Assembly (NCBI RefSeq): GCF_000716535.1
Contig: NZ_JNWV01000024.1
Location: forward strand, 90,873 to 154,872
DNA from: Streptomyces flaveolus
Lineage (GTDB): Bacteria; Actinomycetota; Actinomycetes; Streptomycetales; Streptomycetaceae
DNA: 64,000 nt
Direction of reading: 5' to 3'
The translations under genes were made by a program, and so were the position numbers. The stretch's first letter is position 1; every line of letters starts with the position of its first letter. This document shows positions 20,301 to 29,631 of this stretch, one piece after another. A model generated the notes under the pieces. The model saw nothing but the letters and a program-made list of their open reading frames with translations, did not search any database and was not told the DNA's origin.

Positions 20301-20571
20301 CCCCGGACGCAGGCGGGGGTGCCGGCGCAGACCGCACCCCCGACCCCGCCGCGCTCCCGCACACGGAACCGGGAGGAGCACTGTAGGTCACCACCTGGCC
20401 CCGCCGCCGTCACCGTTCCCTTCAACAACCCACCGGACGAGACTCCTTGCCGGCCGACCGGGAGGGACACGGGACGGACACGGGACGAAAGAACCTGGCA
20501 CCCGAACCCGACGTACACCCGGGACCACGACCAGGGGTGGGAATCAAACACAAACCTCAACCGCTGGACAC

Positions 20572-21597
20572 ATGGTGAAGAAGATCGGTTTTCTCTCCTT
20601 CGGTCATTGGTCGCCCAACGAGCACTCCCATGCCCGGTCGGCTTCGGACGTCCTGCATCAGTCCATCGACCTCGCCGTGGCCGCCGAGGAGATCGGCATG
20701 GACGGCGCGTACTTCAGGGTGCACCACTTCGCCCGGCAGGCGGCCAGCCCGTTTCCGCTGCTGGCCGCGATCGGTGCGCGGACCTCGAAGATCGAGATCG
20801 GCACTGGCGTGATCGACATGCGTTACGAGAACCCGCTGTACATGGCCGAGGACGCGGGCGCCGCCGACCTCATCTCGGCCGGGCGGCTGCAACTGGGCAT
20901 CAGCCGTGGCTCACCGGAACAGGTGATCGACGGTTGGCGGCTGTTCGGCTACAGCCCCGCGCCGGGCGAGACGGACGCCGACATGGCCCGCCGCCACACC
21001 GAGGCGTTCCTCCAGGTCCTCACCGGCGAAGGTTTCGCCCGGCCCAACCCGCGGCCGATGTTCCCCAACCCGCCCGGACTGCTGCGGATCGAACCGTACT
21101 CGGAAGGACTGCGCGACCGGATCTGGTGGGGCTCCGCATCGAACGCGACCGCCGTCTGGGCCGCCGAGCTGGGCATGAACTTGCAGAGTTCGACCCTCAA
21201 GGAGGACGAGACCGGCGAGCCACTGCACGTCCAGCAGCGCAAACAGATCGAGGCATACCGTGAGGCCTACCGCAAAGCCGGCCACACCCGCGAGCCACGG
21301 GTGTCGGTCAGTCGCAGCATCTTCGCCCTGACCAACGACCTCGACCGCGCCTACTTCGGCCGCGACCGCGACTCCCACGACTACGTCGGCATGCTCGACG
21401 ACACCACCCGTTCCATCTTCGGCCGCTCGTACGCCGAAGAACCGGACGTACTCGTGAAACTGCTGCGGAACGACGAAGCCATCCAAGCCGCCGACACCCT
21501 CCTGCTGACCATCCCCAATCAGCTTGGAGTCGACTACAACACCCACGTACTGGAAAGTATCCTCACGCACGTGGCACCGGAACTGGGCTGGCGCTGA
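20572..21597 (+). CDS. luciferase-like monooxygenase (LLM) family oxidoreductase
   Basis: A 341-residue TIM-barrel flavin enzyme. LLM features: MVKKIGFLSFGHW at the first strand, AYFRVHHFARQAASPFPLLAAI, IEIGTGVIDMRYENPLYMAE, and SAGRLQLGISRGSPE. It belongs with FMN-dependent LLM proteins rather than the F420 branch, though the cofactor is not provable by eye. It is separate from the PBD cluster and not obviously linked to it. The ATG at 20572 begins the conserved first strand. Confidence 0.85.
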   Translation: MVKKIGFLSFGHWSPNEHSHARSASDVLHQSIDLAVAAEEIGMDGAYFRVHHFARQAASPFPLLAAIGARTSKIEIGTGVIDMRYENPLYMAEDAGAADLISAGRLQLGISRGSPEQVIDGWRLFGYSPAPGETDADMARRHTEAFLQVLTGEGFARPNPRPMFPNPPGLLRIEPYSEGLRDRIWWGSASNATAVWAAELGMNLQSSTLKEDETGEPLHVQQRKQIEAYREAYRKAGHTREPRVSVSRSIFALTNDLDRAYFGRDRDSHDYVGMLDDTTRSIFGRSYAEEPDVLVKLLRNDEAIQAADTLLLTIPNQLGVDYNTHVLESILTHVAPELGWR

Positions 21598-22092
21598 CCA
21601 CCATCACCGTCACCGGCCGACGCGCCATCCCGCACCAGCGGTGCGGCCCCACCTCGGACACGGACTGTGCCCTTCGTGCGGGGTGCTCCGGCTGGTGATC
21701 ACGCACATGTCGATCGGATGGTGTGCCCGCGAGGTGATGTCGACGTGGTGCTCAGCGACGCCTCTGCGGAAACTGCACCGGGCTCCTGTACGGGCCGGAG
21801 CCGGACGCCCGGCGAACAATCTTCAGCGTTACCACGGAGCGTGCGGCAGCAACGGTCACGGTCGGGCTCACTTCTCGGGCTTCCAGCGGCGGCGGGCAAC
21901 GCGCACCAGGCCTACGACGGTCGCACCCAGCTCAATTCCCGAGCCCGAAGAACGAGTGCGGCCCGTTACATGCGGCGCGCCACACGTTGGTGGGACGGCA
22001 GGCCCAAGACCGTCCCACGCACACCGTGCCTTCGCAACATTCCCCACACCCAGCCCGTTGACCAGCACAAATACAGGACTTCGCCTGGAGTA
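21598..22092. other. no supported gene
   Basis: About 495 bases in the convergent gap between the LLM gene and the UDG-like gene. Nothing recognised. Confidence 0.4.
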
Positions 22093-22734
22093 CTAGGACA
22101 GGGCCTCATTGAGTGCGGCGAGCTGGCTGGCGAAGACCCGTGCGCCGCCCTGGGCTGGATGACGCACGGTTTCGGCGGCGACGCCGCTGCGTTGCAATGC
22201 AGTCTGCGCTTTGCGGCCCACGGCGACGATGGTGGTGACACCGAAAGCTTCGGCCAAGGCCAGGGCGACAGGCGTCCCGGCCGTGATCTCCTCGGCTCGT
22301 GGAGCGCGGTTGGTGGCGGGGTTCCCCGGCTCATGAGGGTGGTTCGGGTAGACCGGCCAGAAGATCGGCAAGGGACCGCGCCACCCTGCCATGGTTTTCC
22401 ACACAGTGGCCGACGAGGACTCCCACTGCGCCGCGGGGGCTACGGGGAGTTCGAATCCATCACCCTCCTCGTTGCCGGTGATGAGACCCGGCCGGGCAGC
22501 AAGCTCGCGCACGCTCATGAACGGGATGCCCGTAACGGAGTGTCCTCGGTAGCCGGGGGCCTCGCCCACGAGCAGGATGCTGGACCCGGCTTCCTCCATG
22601 AGCTCTAGGTACAGGCGGAGGTTGCGCTCCCGCAGCTGGCCGTCCTCCTGCGGACCATAGAGGAATTCGGCATCGTCAGGGACAGGAAGACTATGCAAGA
22701 GCGTCCAGAATTCTTCGGTGTCGACCGTTTTCAT
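22093..22734 (-). CDS. uracil-DNA glycosylase-superfamily protein
   Basis: A 213-residue protein. The ATG at 22734 (MKTVDTEEFWTLL) is chosen because GGAGGGC lies upstream; a longer frame to 22872 has no such signal. Motif 1 reads ILLVGEAPGYRGHSVTGIPF, similar to the GxxPG water-activating motif of the UDG superfamily. Motif 2 is VRHPAQGGARVF, like the HPS loop. There is no Cys cluster for a 4Fe-4S centre. It may excise deaminated bases or be a non-repair relative. Single-gene unit. Confidence 0.7.
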   Translation of the reverse strand: MKTVDTEEFWTLLHSLPVPDDAEFLYGPQEDGQLRERNLRLYLELMEEAGSSILLVGEAPGYRGHSVTGIPFMSVRELAARPGLITGNEEGDGFELPVAPAAQWESSSATVWKTMAGWRGPLPIFWPVYPNHPHEPGNPATNRAPRAEEITAGTPVALALAEAFGVTTIVAVGRKAQTALQRSGVAAETVRHPAQGGARVFASQLAALNEALS

Positions 22735-22994
22735 GAAGCCCTCCTCCAGTGAGTCCACGTGGTACCGACGCGCCCTGCCGGCTATGCCACTGGCATGGGC
22801 AGAGGGCGCGGAATGTCGAGTGAGCGGGCTGCCTCTGAGCTGGGTGCCGTCGCGAACCCTCGTGAACAACACGCTGATGCAATGACGCTACCCCTCACTG
22901 ATGTGGACGACCGGGTCTACTTGATGCTCTCCTCCCCGACGACCGTCTGCTCGTTGTCGCCGCCCACGGCCTCGTCGGCACCCTTGCCCGCGGC

Positions 22995-23085
22995 CTGGGG
23001 CCCCGTGACCGGGACGGCCGGGGTCCGGGGCGGTGCCGGTGGCCCAGCTGGTGAGGATGCGCAGGACCACGGCTATGGGCTGTGA
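22995..23085 (-). pseudogene. C-terminal fragment of a second MmyB-like XRE regulator
   Basis: The minus strand encodes VVLRILTSWATGTAP, nearly the same as the ending of the intact XRE regulator at 16918-17805 (LRILSSWTTGTAP), and the DNA around it is alike too. No upstream helix-turn-helix part remains, so this is the tail of a lost paralogue or a local duplication. Confidence 0.6.
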
Positions 23086-23159
23086 CGGAGCCCGATGCCG
23101 AAAACGCACCACGCGGTGGCCGTTTCCACCATGTCGGGTTCCTCGCGGGCTGACGTGCG

Positions 23160-23627
23160 TCAGATATGGGCCCTGACTTGCTGGACCGGATGTCCGAGTG
23201 CGTGCCCTATGGCAGTCAGTTCATCGTCGCTGAACCAGACACGCTCGGGGTTCCAGATGGCGATCTCGAATCGAGCAAAGCCACAAGGCCAGTCGTAGTC
23301 CAGTGCGTCCAGCGACGTCGCGGTGCCGCAGCAGGGGACCACTACGGCGAGTGTGGCGAAACCGTCGTCGCAGTGGGCTTCAAGCAGGTCGGCCCACCAC
23401 TCGATGTCGATCGACGCGCCGCAGTGGGGGCAACCGATCTTCTGCAGATTCTGACCACAGTCGACAACGGTGAGTGTGTCGTGCCAGGTGACGTCGATCT
23501 CGACGTCGATGCCGTCAGGGAGCCCGGGGACCAGGTCCACCACGATCGACGCAGTACGGTCAGCCGCGGCCTGCTCGGGCTGCCAGTGCGGGTCGATCGG
23601 AATGACGGAGAGGACATCGTCACTCAT
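23160..23627 (-). CDS. hypothetical protein with CxxC zinc-ribbon-like site
   Basis: A 155-residue protein from the ATG at 23627 (MSDDVLSVIPIDPHWQP); an in-frame ATG at 23660 is an alternative. KIGCPHCGASIDIEWW has a CPHCG zinc-knuckle half, and VVVPCCGTATSLDALDYDW provides two further Cys, so a four-Cys zinc site is plausible. The C-terminus WFSDDELTAIGHALGHPV is helical and acidic. No family name can be given. Upstream lies an IS630 remnant. Confidence 0.6.
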   Translation of the reverse strand: MSDDVLSVIPIDPHWQPEQAAADRTASIVVDLVPGLPDGIDVEIDVTWHDTLTVVDCGQNLQKIGCPHCGASIDIEWWADLLEAHCDDGFATLAVVVPCCGTATSLDALDYDWPCGFARFEIAIWNPERVWFSDDELTAIGHALGHPVQQVRAHI

Positions 23628-23689
23628 GGGCTCACTCGATTCGTCAGGCGGGAACAGCATCCAGGCGATGTGATGCTACTGAACGCGCG

Positions 23690-23975
23690 TTCGAATGACA
23701 GGCTCCCCAGCAGGTAACTCGTCGACGGCCAGGTCGGTGCCGGTAAGACAGCCGTCGAGCAACTGAGGCTGGAGTGCAACATGTTGAGCTTGCGTTTCAC
23801 GGTCCTTGGCGATGTGCCCCAGGTCGGCGGCCAGCGAGGTTGCCAAGGTCCTGCTTGGCCAAAGACCACACGCCTTCCTGCGTGTTCGTCCGGGGCCTAG
23901 GCAGGCAACTGGAACACCGTGAGCCAGTCGGTGTTCGCCGCGAACAACTCGCGCAAGTCCGCGGTCAGGACACAC
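23690..23975 (-). pseudogene. IS630-family transposase C-terminal remnant
   Basis: Minus-strand frames give LRELFAANTDWLTVFQLPA, then WSLAKQDLGNLA-type sequence and VKRKLNMLHSSL/LLDGCLTGTDLAVDELPA. These are the end of a streptomycete IS630 transposase (family form: FQLPAYAPDLNPxE, VWSLxKRDxGNLAAAD, TVKRRLKxxQ). The DDE centre between them is deleted or stop-interrupted. This differs in sequence from the IS630 copy at 6285-7477. Confidence 0.7.
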
Positions 23976-24061
23976 GCACTGAACCCGAGTGACCCCTGAG
24001 GCGGAGGAGTTCCCACATGCACGGGCCGGGCGCGACCGGGGCCCGTTACACGTAACTACGG

Positions 24062-24566
24062 GTGGGACTCCTCGTAAGCGCTGCTGGTTCCGGCGGGCGG
24101 GTGCGACCCGCCCGCCCAGGTGATCCGTCCCGTGTCGGCCCTTACCGGATCATCGGCCGCCTCGGCTCCGGCGGCATGGGGACCGTCCATGCCGGTCTCA
24201 CCGCCGACGGGCTCAGGGTCGCTGTCAAGGTGATCCACCCTGCACAGGCCGAAGACCCGGAGTTCCGGGCCCGGTTCCGGCGCGAGGTGCAGCTGTCCGC
24301 GCGCGTGCAGGGGCCGTGCCTCCTGCCGCTGCTCGCCGCCGCCCCGGAAGCCGACGCGCCCTGGCTGGCGACCGCTTACGCTCCGGGCCCTACCCTCAAC
24401 CAGTACCTGGCCGACCACGGCTCCCTGACCGGCGGCACCTTGTACGCCTTCGCGACGGGCACGGCCCAGGCGCTGGCAGCCGTACACGAGACTGGCGTCG
24501 TCCACCGGGACGTGAAGCCGCAGAACGTCATCCTCACTCCTGCCGGCCCTCGCGTCCTCGACTTCG
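24062..24566 (+). pseudogene. Ser/Thr protein kinase, truncated after DFG
   Basis: A Pkn-type kinase start: VGPYRIIGRLGSGGMGTVHA (Gly-rich loop), RVAVKVIHP (ATP-binding Lys), and the catalytic loop TGVVHRDVKPQNVIL (HRDxKxxN), ending at RVLDFG (DFG). Immediately after DFG the sequence changes to an ABATE-type domain in a different frame. The activation loop, C-lobe and any sensor part are missing. A GTG at 24062 is used because stops precede it. About 170 residues remain of a normally 270-residue domain, so it is probably inactive. Confidence 0.8.
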
Positions 24567-24861
24567 GGGCGTGGCGGAAGGCACGACGATCACGGGCGCG
24601 GTGCTCCTGGGGGAACCGCTGCCCATCGAGCTCATAAACACCGTGACACTCGACCGTGGCCACACCCGTGACGCTCTCGCCGGTGACATCGGCCCCACTG
24701 CCTGGCTGCGCGCGGTCGCGGACCGCTTCCCCCCGGTAAGCGGCCTCCAGGCGGATCAGATCGAGGAACCCTCGGCGCGGCCGGTCGCCGGGGAGCTGCG
24801 CGACGCACTGCGAAAGCTCGCGGCCGAGGCGACCAACGATCCGCGTCCGAGCAGTTCGTAG
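24567..24861 (+). pseudogene. ABATE-domain (CGNR-type) regulator fragment
   Basis: The plus frame starting about 24570 reads LLGEPLPIELINTVTLDRGH then TRDALAG and a helical tail. This resembles the N-terminal ABATE domain of CGNR zinc-finger stress regulators (family form: GxPLALDLVNTxxxxRG). The C-terminal CGNR zinc finger is absent and no start codon precedes it. It is joined directly to the truncated kinase, in another frame. Confidence 0.55.
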
Positions 24862-25358
24862 GGACGAACGACCAGGTGCTCCGCGCCCGTTCGCGCCTCA
24901 GCTTGGTCTGAAGGTCGCCCCACAAGTGATTGGTGCGGCCGATCGCGTCCTGGGCGCCGGACTCCTCCCCACCACGGGAGTCGTGACGCCTGCCGGGCAC
25001 GGGCCACGAAGTTCTCGGACTGCTCGAGGTGCCGTCCACGATCAGCACTGCCTGCCTCGGAACCTCGGCACACCCGACAGTGGCGCAAGTTGCCGCAACG
25101 TCAGGTTGGTCCGCCAGTCCGCGGCGGCCGGGCAGCACACGGCCCGCCAGCGGCAGCCTCCACGGCCACCCGCGACCCGGCGTGTCCGCACCCTCCCTAC
25201 GCAGGGTCACCAGTCTGCTCACGGTGCGCGGGCTCGGCGAACCGAGCTACCCAGGATGGCTCCGCCGCCGTGATCATGCCAGCCATCCGGAGATCAATTC
25301 AGTTGCCGACGCCCTTGCCCACGACGATCCTGGGCTACGAGCAACCAAGGGGGACACG
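24862..25358. other. no supported gene
   Basis: About 500 bases. A minus-strand stretch (about 25040-25060) reads VPRQAVLIVDGTSSS, which recalls transposase fragments but is too short to classify. No gene assigned. Confidence 0.35.
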
Positions 25359-25742
25359 GTGGGACTGATGCTCTTCCCGGGCGACGGCGACGTGGCGAGC
25401 CCGGACATCTCCTGGTCCTACACCGGCTTCAGCATGTTCAGGAAGTGGCTGGCCCAGGCCGAGGGGTTCACCCTCACCGAGATGGACGGCTTCGGCGGAG
25501 AGCGCCAGTGGGGCGGCGTCTCCACCACGCTGGCGCCACTGCTCAACCATCCGGACGACCATGGCCCCGACCTCGCACCCGCTCAATGCGCGGCCATGTT
25601 GCCCCGGCTGGAGGCGATTCTCGTCCAATGTCAGCCTGACGAAAACGACCCCGTCCTTCGACGGCGCATCGAAGACGTCAGGCAGCTGATCACCGTCCTT
25701 CGGCTCTGCGTGGACAAGGACGTTGAGCTCATCTTCGGCTAA
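25359..25742 (+). CDS. hypothetical protein, possibly immunity-like
   Basis: A 127-residue acidic protein. The GTG at 25359 has an AAGGGGG ribosome-binding site at good spacing; an ATG at 25368 is also possible. The sequence contains DISWSYTGFSMFRKWLAQAE, LTEMDGFGGERQW, PLLNHPDDHGPDLAP and a helical end (IEDVRQLITVLRLCVDKD). The layout, an N-terminal Trp/Tyr-rich strand part followed by Asp/His patch and helices, is common in small streptomycete proteins found near toxin immunity genes. No family was recognised. Confidence 0.6.
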   Translation: MGLMLFPGDGDVASPDISWSYTGFSMFRKWLAQAEGFTLTEMDGFGGERQWGGVSTTLAPLLNHPDDHGPDLAPAQCAAMLPRLEAILVQCQPDENDPVLRRRIEDVRQLITVLRLCVDKDVELIFG

Positions 25743-26280
25743 CCCCGGGAGCGCGGAGCGACCCGTCGTTGAGGGGATGGCCCGCGGTACCGGACAGTTT
25801 TCAGAGTGCCGTCCGACCATGTCCCTGCGGAAGCGCTGACGCTCACCATCAGCTTGCGGAAGGCACGCGGGGTCCAGGCCGGTGAACGGGGCTGTCCAAG
25901 ACGGCTCCGACTCCGTGATCACGATCGCTGACTGCCAGGATTTCGCTGTGGGAGGCCGCCGAACGGCGCGACTGGCTGAGTGGGGGCTGCCGAACAAGCC
26001 GGTGTAACCGCTGCGGGTGTGGCCCCACCCGGCTCACGGCCCGGCATGGGGCGCGCTCCTGGGACTGCCCGAGCTGCCCTTCATCGCCCCGCCATCGCCG
26101 CGGGGCGAGCCCGGGGGCGGTGCGTTCTGGAAGACCCCGGAGATCGTCGCGTGGGCGCAAGGGCAGGCGTTCGCCTGGAGCGATGACGAGATCGCCGACG
26201 CCGGCCGGCAATGGTCTGCCTGTTCAGACCTCGGTCGCCCGTCTTGAGGAGCGTGGTACCAACTAGGTACCATCGGCCTT
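25743..26280. other. no supported gene; possible HTH remnant
   Basis: About 540 bases. Plus-strand frames near 26090-26210 include FWKTPEIVAWAQGQAF, resembling the end of AlpA/excisionase-type helix-turn-helix proteins, but the N-terminal half is in other frames. Just before 26281 the short A/T-containing promoter region of the toxin-antitoxin pair contains ggtacc repeats (about 26250-26272). Confidence 0.35.
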
Positions 26281-26520
26281 ATGCCATCACTGAACGTGTC
26301 CTTCTCCGACGAGGAAATGGAAGGCGTCCGCGCCGCCGCCGCCGCCGAGGGCAAGAGTCTCAAGCAGTACCTGCACGACCTCGGCGTACGTGAGATGCAC
26401 CGCAAGCGGTTCGTCGCCGGCGCCACCGCCTGGGCCGACAGGCTGCGCGGGGAGTTCGACGAGGCGTTCCCCGAGGAGATTCCGCCCTCTCGGCGCGGCG
26501 ACGGGGCCGCGGCCGCCTGA
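26281..26520 (+). CDS. antitoxin of a Fic/Doc-type toxin-antitoxin pair
   Basis: A 79-residue protein starting MPSLNVSFSDEEMEGVRAAA. It has a short N-terminal strand followed by helices (EGKSLKQYLHDLGVREMH), like ribbon-helix-helix antitoxins, and an acidic C-terminal part (FDEAFPEE) that could wrap the toxin. The stop overlaps the next start by one base (TGATG), so the two are coupled. A GGTACC-containing inverted sequence just upstream (about 26252-26272) could be the autoregulatory operator. Confidence 0.75.
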   Translation: MPSLNVSFSDEEMEGVRAAAAAEGKSLKQYLHDLGVREMHRKRFVAGATAWADRLRGEFDEAFPEEIPPSRRGDGAAAA

Positions 26521-26897
26521 TGGCTGTGCTCATCGACGTCTCCTGGCTCCTCGACGTCCAGGAGGCCGCCCTCGGGCACGAAGACGTGACCGTGACCGAC
26601 TACTCCGCGCTGGTGGCGGCCGTCGCCCGGCACAAGACCCGGATGCCGACGCTCGAGGCCTCCGACCCGGATGCCGCCTGGCGCGCGGCCGCGCTCCTGC
26701 ACACGATCGTGCGCCTGGAGCCACTCCCCCACCGCAACAGCCTCTTCGCCGCCCTCGTGGCCGCTCAGTACATGGATCAGTCCGGCGAAGGCATCGACCC
26801 CCCATACGGCGCCCTGTCCGACCTCGTCAGAAAGGTCCGGGACTCCCGGCTGAGCGTCTACGCCGTCGCCGAGGCCCTGCGGTCCTGGCGCATCTGA
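26520..26897 (+). CDS. Fic/Doc-like toxin with altered catalytic motif
   Basis: A 125-residue protein translationally coupled to the antitoxin. Helices AAWRAAALLHTIVRLEPL and NSLFAALVAAQYMDQSGEG fit the Doc/Fic core. Doc catalysis needs HxFxxGN(K/R); the matching place here reads LPHRNSLFAAL, where the Gly-Asn-Lys part is not conserved. It may be a degenerate or differently acting member, as seen in several streptomycete Doc-like toxins. Target unknown; classical Doc phosphorylates EF-Tu. Confidence 0.7.
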   Translation: MAVLIDVSWLLDVQEAALGHEDVTVTDYSALVAAVARHKTRMPTLEASDPDAAWRAAALLHTIVRLEPLPHRNSLFAALVAAQYMDQSGEGIDPPYGALSDLVRKVRDSRLSVYAVAEALRSWRI

Positions 26898-27317
26898 TCC
26901 AGGCGCGGCAGGCGGCGCGGCGGACCGGCGCGTGGTTCGTTCACGGAAGCAGCCGACACGTCTGAGCGCCGCTGGCGCCGGGCGTCGCCCCGCAGCCACC
27001 CCTCGACAAGCTCTACGAGACGCTCGCGGGGCAGCTCACGGCCGATCCGGTCGTGCTCAGCATCCCCGACCACGTCACGACACCGGACCGGCCGGCTTCG
27101 GGGAGAGCCACACGCATCGGGCCAACATGCCCGCCCGCCTACGCCTACACCTACGGGCCGGCCTCAAGAACCCGTTTCCGGCTCGGCCGAGCGCGCGCCA
27201 TGGCCCGATGTGTGGCCCACATGTCCGTCAACCGGGTCATCGCGGTACCGGCGCGCGTGGTTGTCACCAGTGCGCCGGGCGGAGCCCCCGCCCGGGCGGG
27301 CATACCTGGAGGCCGCC
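26898..27317. other. no supported gene
   Basis: About 420 bases between the toxin gene and the ATPase gene. Nothing recognised except the GGAGG site of the next gene. Confidence 0.4.
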
Positions 27318-27775
27318 ATGTGGTCCACTCCCCGTCAGGACGCGCGTGCATCCGTACAGACCGCCGCGGCAACGGACACCCCGGGCAGCCAGCTGGGGCC
27401 GCTCCCCCCGGGCTCGATCAGGGCAGTCGTGATCACGCTTCCCGCGGAGCCCGCCTCCGTGGGCCTCGCCCGTCGCTGGGCCGTCGGCGCGCTCGCCGCC
27501 TGGGGCCTGGACGCGGAGGACCGTGGCACGGCGGCGCTGGTCATCGGTGAGCTGGCGGCCAACGCCGCCCTGTACGGTCACGCGGAGATGACCATCCGCC
27601 TCGCCCAGCGGAACGACCAACTGCGGGTGTGTGTGAGGGATTCCGGGGTGCCGTCAACGGCCCGGCACCTCGACTCGCGGGAGTTCGCGGAGCACGGTCG
27701 AGGTCTGGGCATCGTCCGTGCCCTGGCCGACTCGGCAGAGGTGGCTCGCGAGCCGGGAGGGTCGTGCGTGACCAT
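27318..27775 (+). pseudogene. RsbW-like ATP-binding protein, 3' end replaced
   Basis: The ATG at 27318 has GGAGG at good spacing. The protein is a HATPase_c anti-sigma-type kinase: [34 protein letters not shown] (N-box) and LRVCVRDSG (G1 box), then [13 protein letters not shown] (G2 box). After EPGGSC the normal last strand is lost and the frame runs on into DNA that is antisense to an ABC transporter gene, to a stop at 28481. The domain itself is nearly complete, so a long fusion product is conceivable, but the tail has no coding character. Confidence 0.7.
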
Positions 27776-28402
27776 GACCACGGTCTGGTGCATGTCGTCG
27801 ACGGCCCGGCGCAGCAGGGTGAGGATGTCGCCGGCCGTCCCGGGGTCCAGCGCACCGGTCGGCTCGTCAGCGAAGATCACCTCCGGCCCGGTGATCAGGG
27901 CGCGGGCGATCGCCACCCGTTGCTGCTGTCCGCCCGACAGCTGGCTGGGCAGGTGCTGGAGCCGGTCCTCGAGACCGACGCGTTCGGCCAGTCGACGCAG
28001 CCGTCCGGCGTCGGTGCGGCGGCCGGCCAGGCGCAGGGGGAGCGTGATGTTCTGCGCCACGGTCAGGGACGGGAGCAGGTTGAACGCCTGGAAGACGAAG
28101 CCGATCCGGGTCCGCCGCAGCGCGGTCAGGCGAGACTCGCGCAACGACGTCACCTCGCCGCCTCCGAGGAGCACCCGCCCCGAGGTCGGCCTGTCCAGGC
28201 CTGCCGCGCAGTGCAGGAGGGTGCTCTTGCCGGACCCCGAGGGACCCATGACCGAGATGAACGAGCCGGGGGCGATGGCCACGCTGACCCGGTCCAGGGC
28301 CGTGACTCGATCGGCCCCGTGTCCGTACGTCTTGCTGACCTCCCGCAACTCCAGCGCGTGCGTGAGGTCGCCCATGGCGTGGGAGGGCTGGGCCAACTGC
28401 AT
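27765..28402 (-). pseudogene. LolD/MacB-type ABC transporter ATPase, 3'-truncated
   Basis: The ATG at 28402 has AAGGAGAG upstream. All ATPase motifs are present: Walker [16 protein letters not shown]-loop [13 protein letters not shown], signature [16 protein letters not shown], Walker [14 protein letters not shown]-loop MVTHD. Directly after the H-loop the frame enters sequence antisense to the RsbW-like gene (open to 27578). The FtsX-type permease that normally follows is absent. The ATPase core could be made but has no partner here. Confidence 0.75.
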
Positions 28403-28555
28403 GTGGTCTCTCCTTCGACAGGTCTGCCGGACGGGGTTCTTCCATTGCACGTGGTGCCGTGGGCCGGGTTTCTCCTCATGAGGGGTGAGGTCCGCTCGCT
28501 CGGCAGGAGGAACCACTGCCGCGTCCGTCCTCCTCCGGCCGGACGGCCCCCAGGG

Positions 28556-29333
28556 TCATCGCGGCGTGACCGCGGCCGTCGTACCGCGTGTGGGCAGCAG
28601 GCGGGCGAGGGCACCGACCACGACCGCGGCGGCCAGCGGGCCGGCCAGATAAGGCCACGCCGGTCCTGGGCGGCCCGCCATGAGCCAGGGGCCGAACTGC
28701 CGAGCAGGGTTCAGACTCCCTCCGGCGACAGGCGCCGTCAGGATGATCAGTACGGTGAGCGTCGCCCCGATGGTGGCCGGTGCCACCGCCTCGAGACGGG
28801 GATCACGGGCCAGTCGCACCACGACCGCCAGCAGCACCGCGGTGCCCACTGCCTCACCGATGCCGATCAGCGACGGTGGCTCGTCGAGGAGGGGGCGGAG
28901 CAGGGCGTAGCGGACCTGTCGGGTGGGCCACCGGGTCACCGAGCAGAACGCGTCCCAGCGCGGTGCCCGCGAGCGATCCGAACAGTTGCGCGGACACGTA
29001 CAGCGGCAGCCGGACCAGGGGCAGCCGGCCGGCTGCGCCCAGCATCACGGTGACCGCCGGGTTCATGTGGGCGCCGCTGATGCGGCCCAGTGGAGAGGCG
29101 ACCAGCCCGCCGACGACGGCTCCGCTCGCCACGGCGTCGGCGAGGAGCCGTCCGGTGTCCGAGGTGAGGTGCCGGGCCGGCCACGCCGCGGGGTGGAGCA
29201 GGTGGCGGAAGAGGACCGTCATGGCCAGCAGCATCACGAGCGTGGCGGCGCCTTCCGCGAGCCACACGCGGACAGGGCCGGGCCGGGGAACGGGAGCGGA
29301 GCGGTCGCGGGAGGCGTGCGACGAGGAGGACAC
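28556..29333 (-). pseudogene. aquaporin/MIP-family channel, frameshifted
   Basis: Both NPA motifs are visible: GAHMNPAVTVMLG in the first frame and GGSLNPARQFGPWL in the second. The reading frame changes once near 28930, between GRVLLGDPVAHPTG and QVRYALLRPLLDEP, which are adjacent in the family. GTG at 29333 with AGGAG upstream is the likely start, preceding an N-terminal tail and the first helix (GAATLVMLLAMTVLF). A single-base indel explains everything, so this is either a recent pseudogene or a sequence error. Confidence 0.8.
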
Positions 29334-29631
29334 GGCGTTGACTCCTGGGCTCGGTTCGCCGGGGAATCCGGCGAGGTGCAGCTCGTCGAACACCGTCGCA
29401 CCGGGGTGTCCTGGCACAGGTCCGGACGCGACGCCCTCGCCACGGGACACCTCCCGGCGCGTCGCGGCGGCTCCGGCCGAACGTGTCCCGATGCGAGGGT
29501 GTCCTGTCCCGCAGCACCTCATGGCCGGCTCGACCCGCGCAGTTGAGTGGGGTGTCCGCTGCCACGCAGGTGCGGACCGGCGTCAGCGCAGAGCACGGCG
29601 CCGAAGTCGTACGACCTTGAGGGAAGACATC

